Shown here in pieces: positions 59,931-64,000 of a stretch of 64,000 nt of DNA. The notes under the pieces were generated by a model, which saw only the letters and a list, made by a program, of their open reading frames with translations, was not told the DNA's origin and did no database searches. Source of the stretch: Anoplopoma fimbria (Eukaryota > Chordata > Actinopteri > Perciformes > Anoplopomatidae); the NCBI RefSeq assembly GCF_027596085.1, contig NC_072469.1, forward strand, positions 21,557,781-21,621,780, read 5' to 3'. Numbering within the stretch: the first letter of the stretch is position 1; each line of letters begins with the position of its first letter. Both the position numbers and the translations under genes were made by a program.

Positions 59931-60661
59931 TTAGTCGCCCTCGAAGGCCCCGTTGGTGGCGCCCTGGCATTCACTCTTTTTCCGGCATTTGGACAAGATC
60001 CTGTGGAGAAGGCTCGGGGATCTGTGTGTCTGAGGCTGGGAGGCCACGGGCTGCGGCACTGGGTTCTGGGGCCTCCGCACCGGGAAGGGGCCCTCGTTCT
60101 CACCTTGGCCAACATCCAGCACCACTCCTCCTCCTCCTCCTCCTCCTCCTCCTCCTCCTCCTCCTCCAACTCCTCTGCTCCCCCTCCTGAGGGCCTGCCG
60201 AATGTGTCCACTGGTGGACAAAGAGGAAATAACAAACACAAAGGCCCTGTTTATTCCTCATGACCCAAATTCCGTCGCTAGCAGACAAGGCAGGCACGGA
60301 GCTGTACAGGGGGCTCTGTGTGGTGGTGGTGGTGATGGTGGTGGTGTGTGTGTGTTTATGTGAGTGTGTGAGCGAGGTTCAGTGGCAGGCTGTCAAAAAT
60401 AAATGCCCCCTGCCGTCAAATAAACTGCAAGAGAGGTACAGTGTCCTATCAAATAACTTTTGCTGCAACACTGAATGTAGCATTGATAAAACGTTATTTC
60501 GTATTTGACGATCCATCATAAGTTCCCATGATATTTTGATTGAGCTATGAAACATTTTCATAACATTTTAGAGAAAACTACAGGGTCTTCCCTTTCCCTC
60601 CTGATCCTCTTTAATGAGATGCTGTGCAGTGAGAGGGGATTGACTAGATAGTGCATTTGTG

Positions 60662-60757
<96 letters not shown>

Positions 60758-62889
60758 ACGCCTCCATGTATGTGCATGTCAAGGGGGGGTTAGTAATCAG
60801 TGTGCTTTGTCAACTAATGAGGGACGAGAGGGGCCACCTGCTCAGGGGCGCTGGGCGGAGAGCAGTGGGATGGGATTTGGGAATGGGGGGATGTGTGTGT
60901 GTTGGGGGTTCGGTGGTTGAACAGCTGCTGGGTGTGTGCACTTGTTGAGGGGGACGTGTATGTTTGTTGTCATGATTGTTGTTGTATTTGTTGTCATGCT
61001 GTATGAGTTGTACACTTACTTCCCATGTCTGCTGCGTACACCTGAATCGTTGTCGCAGGCCGAGCTTCTCAGAGATGAACCCCTACGTAGAGCTTTCACC
61101 TGAGAATATGAACCGTTGAGAGTGAATCAAAAATATCCAGCAGATGTCATGAAATAAACTGTATACTTTCTTTGGTATCTTCTCTATTATTTTTTAAGCT
61201 ACCTCAAAGACTCATAGACAGCTCCAACTCCTAGATTTGATACTACACTTCCCATAATGCAACCCAATAACGCTTTTCATTAGACTCTCCCTGCTCTCTA
61301 AATGACCACTTATTTCAAACGCACACCAGTATGTAATGTAGGCTTTTGGTTTGTATTTCTTAAGCCAAAAATAGAGAAAACCTTGATGACATCACTGTGA
61401 CATCATCAGGGCTATTTTATCAGTCTTTAAAAAAAGCCACAGAAGACATTATACTACTCTTTTCACCCAGCTGAGCAGTACTTGTTGGTGGAATGCCTCT
61501 TTAAATATTCATGACCAAGTATGAAACAATAAAAAAAAACAAGTTTAGGGGGGAAAACACTGAAGTTAATAACTCAACTAACTCAACAACACAGCTAAGA
61601 CATAAACTTATCAATTAAAATAACCAAACTAAGTTCTGACTTTGGCAAAAAATACTGTCTTCCTAGTAAGAAGCTGACTGAGAAACTAGGTTTACATGGT
61701 GTTTGAAACTAACACCTTGGAGGAACAGTAACAGAGAGTGCAGTCTGCCTGCTGACATGAAGCAGCAGCAACAACACAGTCCAGTAATGCTGCATTGCTG
61801 AGAACATTCACCGGGCAGCCACCCAACCTGGCTCAGCTCCATCACACAGGAGGCGGGGAAGTAGCCCTGCCGGCCGTCCAGCAGCCGCCCAAACCACCTC
61901 TCCTCCTCCTGCTTGGGCAGCACCAGGATGACGTCACCCAGGGACAGCTCCAGCTCATCTGGCCAGTGGGGCCTGTAGCTGTGCACCACTACCATCTACT
62001 GGTCACAGGGAGGGTTACAGCCAGTCATTTTCACTTTGAATTGTGTGTATGTAATTTCACAATGAATTTTGAATGAGGTACAGTTAGTCGTGTTCCTATA
62101 TGGTGCATTGATAAAAGCTTGAGTTTATATGTTGTCCTCTTCAGCCTCCAGGTTAGACTCGCTGAATGGAGAGGATTATGTGTCAAGATTTAGAGATTAA
62201 CTGCTGCGCAGGGAAATAGAAACCCTAAATCTGGGTCCCACTCTTCATCATCTCTTCCTCCTAAATGTACACTGTGTTTGTCAGAGGAATCAGATGAATT
62301 AAACTCATAATGGAGCCAGAGGAAATTAACCGACTTTACATAACGTCAATGTCAAACTCATATCAATTAATCCCCGGTGTATTTAAGACTTATAAAACAA
62401 TTAATAATCAGTTTGGGATTGTATTTCTGCTGTATAAGACCTACACATAATGTTCAACAATCAACTACATTTTTACAAATACATTTTTATCAATGCATAT
62501 CAAACAGATATGTGAATCAGGGAGAATGTTTAACTTGCCGTTTCAGCTTCTGTTCTGTATCGATACCTCCCTGTTGAGCAATGAGTGGAAATGAATCAGC
62601 AAAAAATATGTTTTATATGCAAATTTGAATTCCTTTACATAAATGCATGTACATAAGTATCTCTACAACAATGTCCTGTAAATGAACAGTCCATGGGGAG
62701 AGATAACAAACGATCTATCACATTAGTTATCATCTGACATTGATATGTCCTCTTGATCTCACATACAGGGAAAAATGATGTCATGCTAAGCCACTCTTCA
62801 CTGCCGATATGATTCCACTCACCTTGAGGAGCAAGGACAGTGGTGAAGACTTCAAAGTGTTCATTGCTGTGCATGTAGATACGCTGCAT
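59931..62889 (-). CDS. vxn: Vexin (C8orf46 homologue)
   Basis: Vexin is a small vertebrate protein described as promoting neurogenesis in the early nervous system and retina, with no classical domain. Exon 1 (62889-62823) encodes MQRIYMHSNEHFEVFTTVLA, matching the vexin N-terminus. The last exon (60210-59931) ends SLLHRILSKCRKKSECQGAT and NGAFEGD, matching the conserved vexin C-terminus. A middle exon at 61099-61020 has phase 2 at its 3' end, as the last exon requires. To follow exon 1 (phase 1) it must use the acceptor after GGTGAAAG, giving 61092-61020 and a protein of 139 residues, against about 207 in human. The upstream acceptor (CTCAG) shifts the frame and instead suits the SH3 exon at 61995-61828. 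The last exon carries a run of 14 glycines encoded by (GGA)n. Middle exons may be missing from this model. Confidence 0.78.
60120..60170 (-). repeat. vxn: (TCC/GGA)n trinucleotide repeat inside the vxn last exon
   Basis: About 14 TCC triplets on the plus strand encode polyglycine in the vxn frame. The plus-strand frame (polyserine) and the other minus frames (poly-Glu, poly-Arg) are shadows. Confidence 0.85.
60664..60756 (+). repeat. (GT)n microsatellite in vxn intron
   Basis: About 46 uninterrupted GT units on the plus strand. Confidence 0.99.
61828..61995 (-). CDS. SH3-domain exon nested in vxn (alternative vxn exon or separate gene)
   Basis: This 168-nt exon (56 codons, phase 0 at both ends) encodes a full SH3 fold: the ALYDY-like VVVHSYRP, DELELSLGDVI, the RT/n-Src region, WFGRLLDG and GYFPASCVMEL. 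The conserved Trp, Gly and Pro of the ligand groove are present. A TAG precedes the first codon ATG directly, so either the splice is TAG|ATG or the ATG is a start codon in a transcript beginning here. The donor is CAG|GTTGGG. Joined to 61099-61020 and 60210-59931 it gives a 175-residue SH3-vexin protein in frame. I could not assign it to any known SH3 protein. The family is sure; the gene it belongs to is not. Confidence 0.7.
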
Positions 62890-63034
62890 CTTGAAGATCT
62901 GACACTTGCACAATGACCGAAGCTCCTGTACTCTCTCTGCACTAAATGCAGCTGACTAATCCACTGCAGCACTGACTGGAGCTGGACACAAGCAACAACA
63001 CGTCCCTCCTTGGGGAAAAAACACACACACACAC

Positions 63035-63092
<58 letters not shown>

Positions 63093-63533
63093 TATGTGCT
63101 GCATAAGATTAGGCATGAATATAATATTAGTTTATTGCAGAAAAAGTGTGTGATTATTAGAGTAATTGTCTTTTTTTTCCTTTATTTTGAATATTCAATT
63201 TGACCAGATACCAATCAATTTTCTATTTTTTTTTTTTAGCTCAGCAGTGGAATAAAAGGCAGTCTTCATCTCAGAGATCATGCTTGACCACCTCATCTTC
63301 ATGCCAGTGCCTATTGTTCTTTGACCATCTGGTGACATGCAAGGGAAGTTTAGAGGCCGCCACCACTCGCCTGGACATGGATGAGAATTCATAACTATAT
63401 TCCACCTCGAGTGCCTGATTGATTTATGGTTATTGACTGTGTCCTAGTTCCAGCGGCATGGGTGAGCAGGGACAAAGATGAATGGGCTTGGGACGTGGTG
63501 GCGGACTGCTCAACAGATGGTGATTGAAGCCTC

Positions 63534-63576
<43 letters not shown>

Positions 63577-63872
63577 CCCCTTTCCCGCTCTGGTGCGATG
63601 GAGCTTGGCTGTGAGCTTGTGTCAGCGATTAAAAAGCATCCATCAATAACATGAGAGATCACTCAGCCAGACAAATCGTATCAGAGCAGTGGAAGTTTGC
63701 TGCAAACCTGCAACCATTATGCATATGTAATCAAATGTAATTGCAGAAAGACTTTATTAATTATATACAAAATCTATTCTTAAAAATCGGTGCATTTTAT
63801 TATCACATTTCATTTCAAGCAACGACAACAGGAAGAAATGTTACAATCCTGTCGGGAGGGCTATGCATAAGC

Positions 63873-63949
<77 letters not shown>

Positions 63950-64000
63950 TGAAAGTGGAAACACCTGTAACTGGATGAGACAAGTAATTAACCTCGTTAT
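62890..64000. promoter_or_regulatory. vxn: vxn 5' UTR and upstream region with AC/GT arrays
   Basis: The bases right of 62889 are the vxn 5' UTR and promoter on the minus strand. Three microsatellites follow: (AC)n at 63022-63089, (AC)n at 63537-63572 and (GT)n at 63873-63949. A repeat-free, balanced block at about 63240-63500 could be regulatory. No other gene is seen to the window end. Confidence 0.4.

Noticed and set aside
59829..60263. Plus-strand ORF of 144 codons with polyserine
   Set aside because: It is antisense to the vxn last exon; the minus-strand frame has the conserved vexin C-terminus and proper splice phase.
61828..61995. Assignment of the SH3 exon to a Rho guanine nucleotide exchange factor (ephexin/ARHGEF type)
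   Set aside because: DELxLxxGDVI is common to many SH3 domains, and no DH or PH exon is seen on either side in the window.

Overview
This window is nuclear DNA from a ray-finned (teleost) fish. Coding exons are short, introns obey GT-AG, long (AC)n/(GT)n tracts are common, and typical fish dispersed repeats are present, including the family carrying CATTTAGCAGACGCTTTTAT and a palindromic MITE with ACCAGTCAAAAGTTTGGACA. No bacterial, viral, CRISPR or plasmid features were seen. All gene models below were assembled by hand from splice sites, reading phase and remembered protein families. No alignment was run.

Layout from left to right: cops5 (+, 152-5260), ppp1r42 (+, 10039-14476), tcf24 (+, 16675-17475), an snhg6-type snoRNA host gene (+, about 18993-22968), mcmdc2 (-, 29108-23166), sgk3 (-, 36816-30392, with its 5' non-coding part probably reaching about 41.6 kb), mybl1 (+, 45350-54358) and vxn/vexin (-, 62889-59931). 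Order and orientation match what I remember of human 8q13.1 (VXN-MYBL1-VCPIP1-C8orf44-SGK3-MCMDC2-SNHG6-TCF24-PPP1R42-COPS5). The exception is that VCPIP1 and C8orf44 are not recognisable between sgk3 and mybl1. The genes are functionally unrelated: COP9 deneddylase, phosphatase-regulatory LRR protein, bHLH factor, snoRNA host, meiotic MCM-like protein, PX-kinase, MYB factor and neural vexin. The block is ancestral synteny, not an operon-like system.

Two things stand out. First, the snoRNA host carries a tandem array of seven well-kept SNORD87-type C/D box snoRNAs plus one decayed copy, one in every intron after the first. Each duplication added an exon, so the host transcript is built of near-identical exon/intron modules of about 285 bp. 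The shared guide GCCGTTTACCC pairs with the invariant 28S rRNA sequence GGGTAAACGGC. Second, an open 168-nt exon encoding a complete SH3 fold lies inside vxn on the same strand. It is in phase with the next vxn exon only if the upstream one of two acceptors 7 nt apart is used, while the ordinary vexin first exon needs the other acceptor. This suggests an SH3-vexin isoform or fusion that I have not seen described.

The rest is introns and intergenic DNA with a rich repeat history. It includes a 740-bp pentanucleotide satellite grown from a LINE 3' tail, two copies of a dimeric MITE (one with a nested element showing an 8-bp target duplication), a truncated LINE insertion with a 45-bp direct repeat, a paralogous filled/empty insertion site upstream of ppp1r42, and a seven-unit minisatellite in mcmdc2 intron 1.
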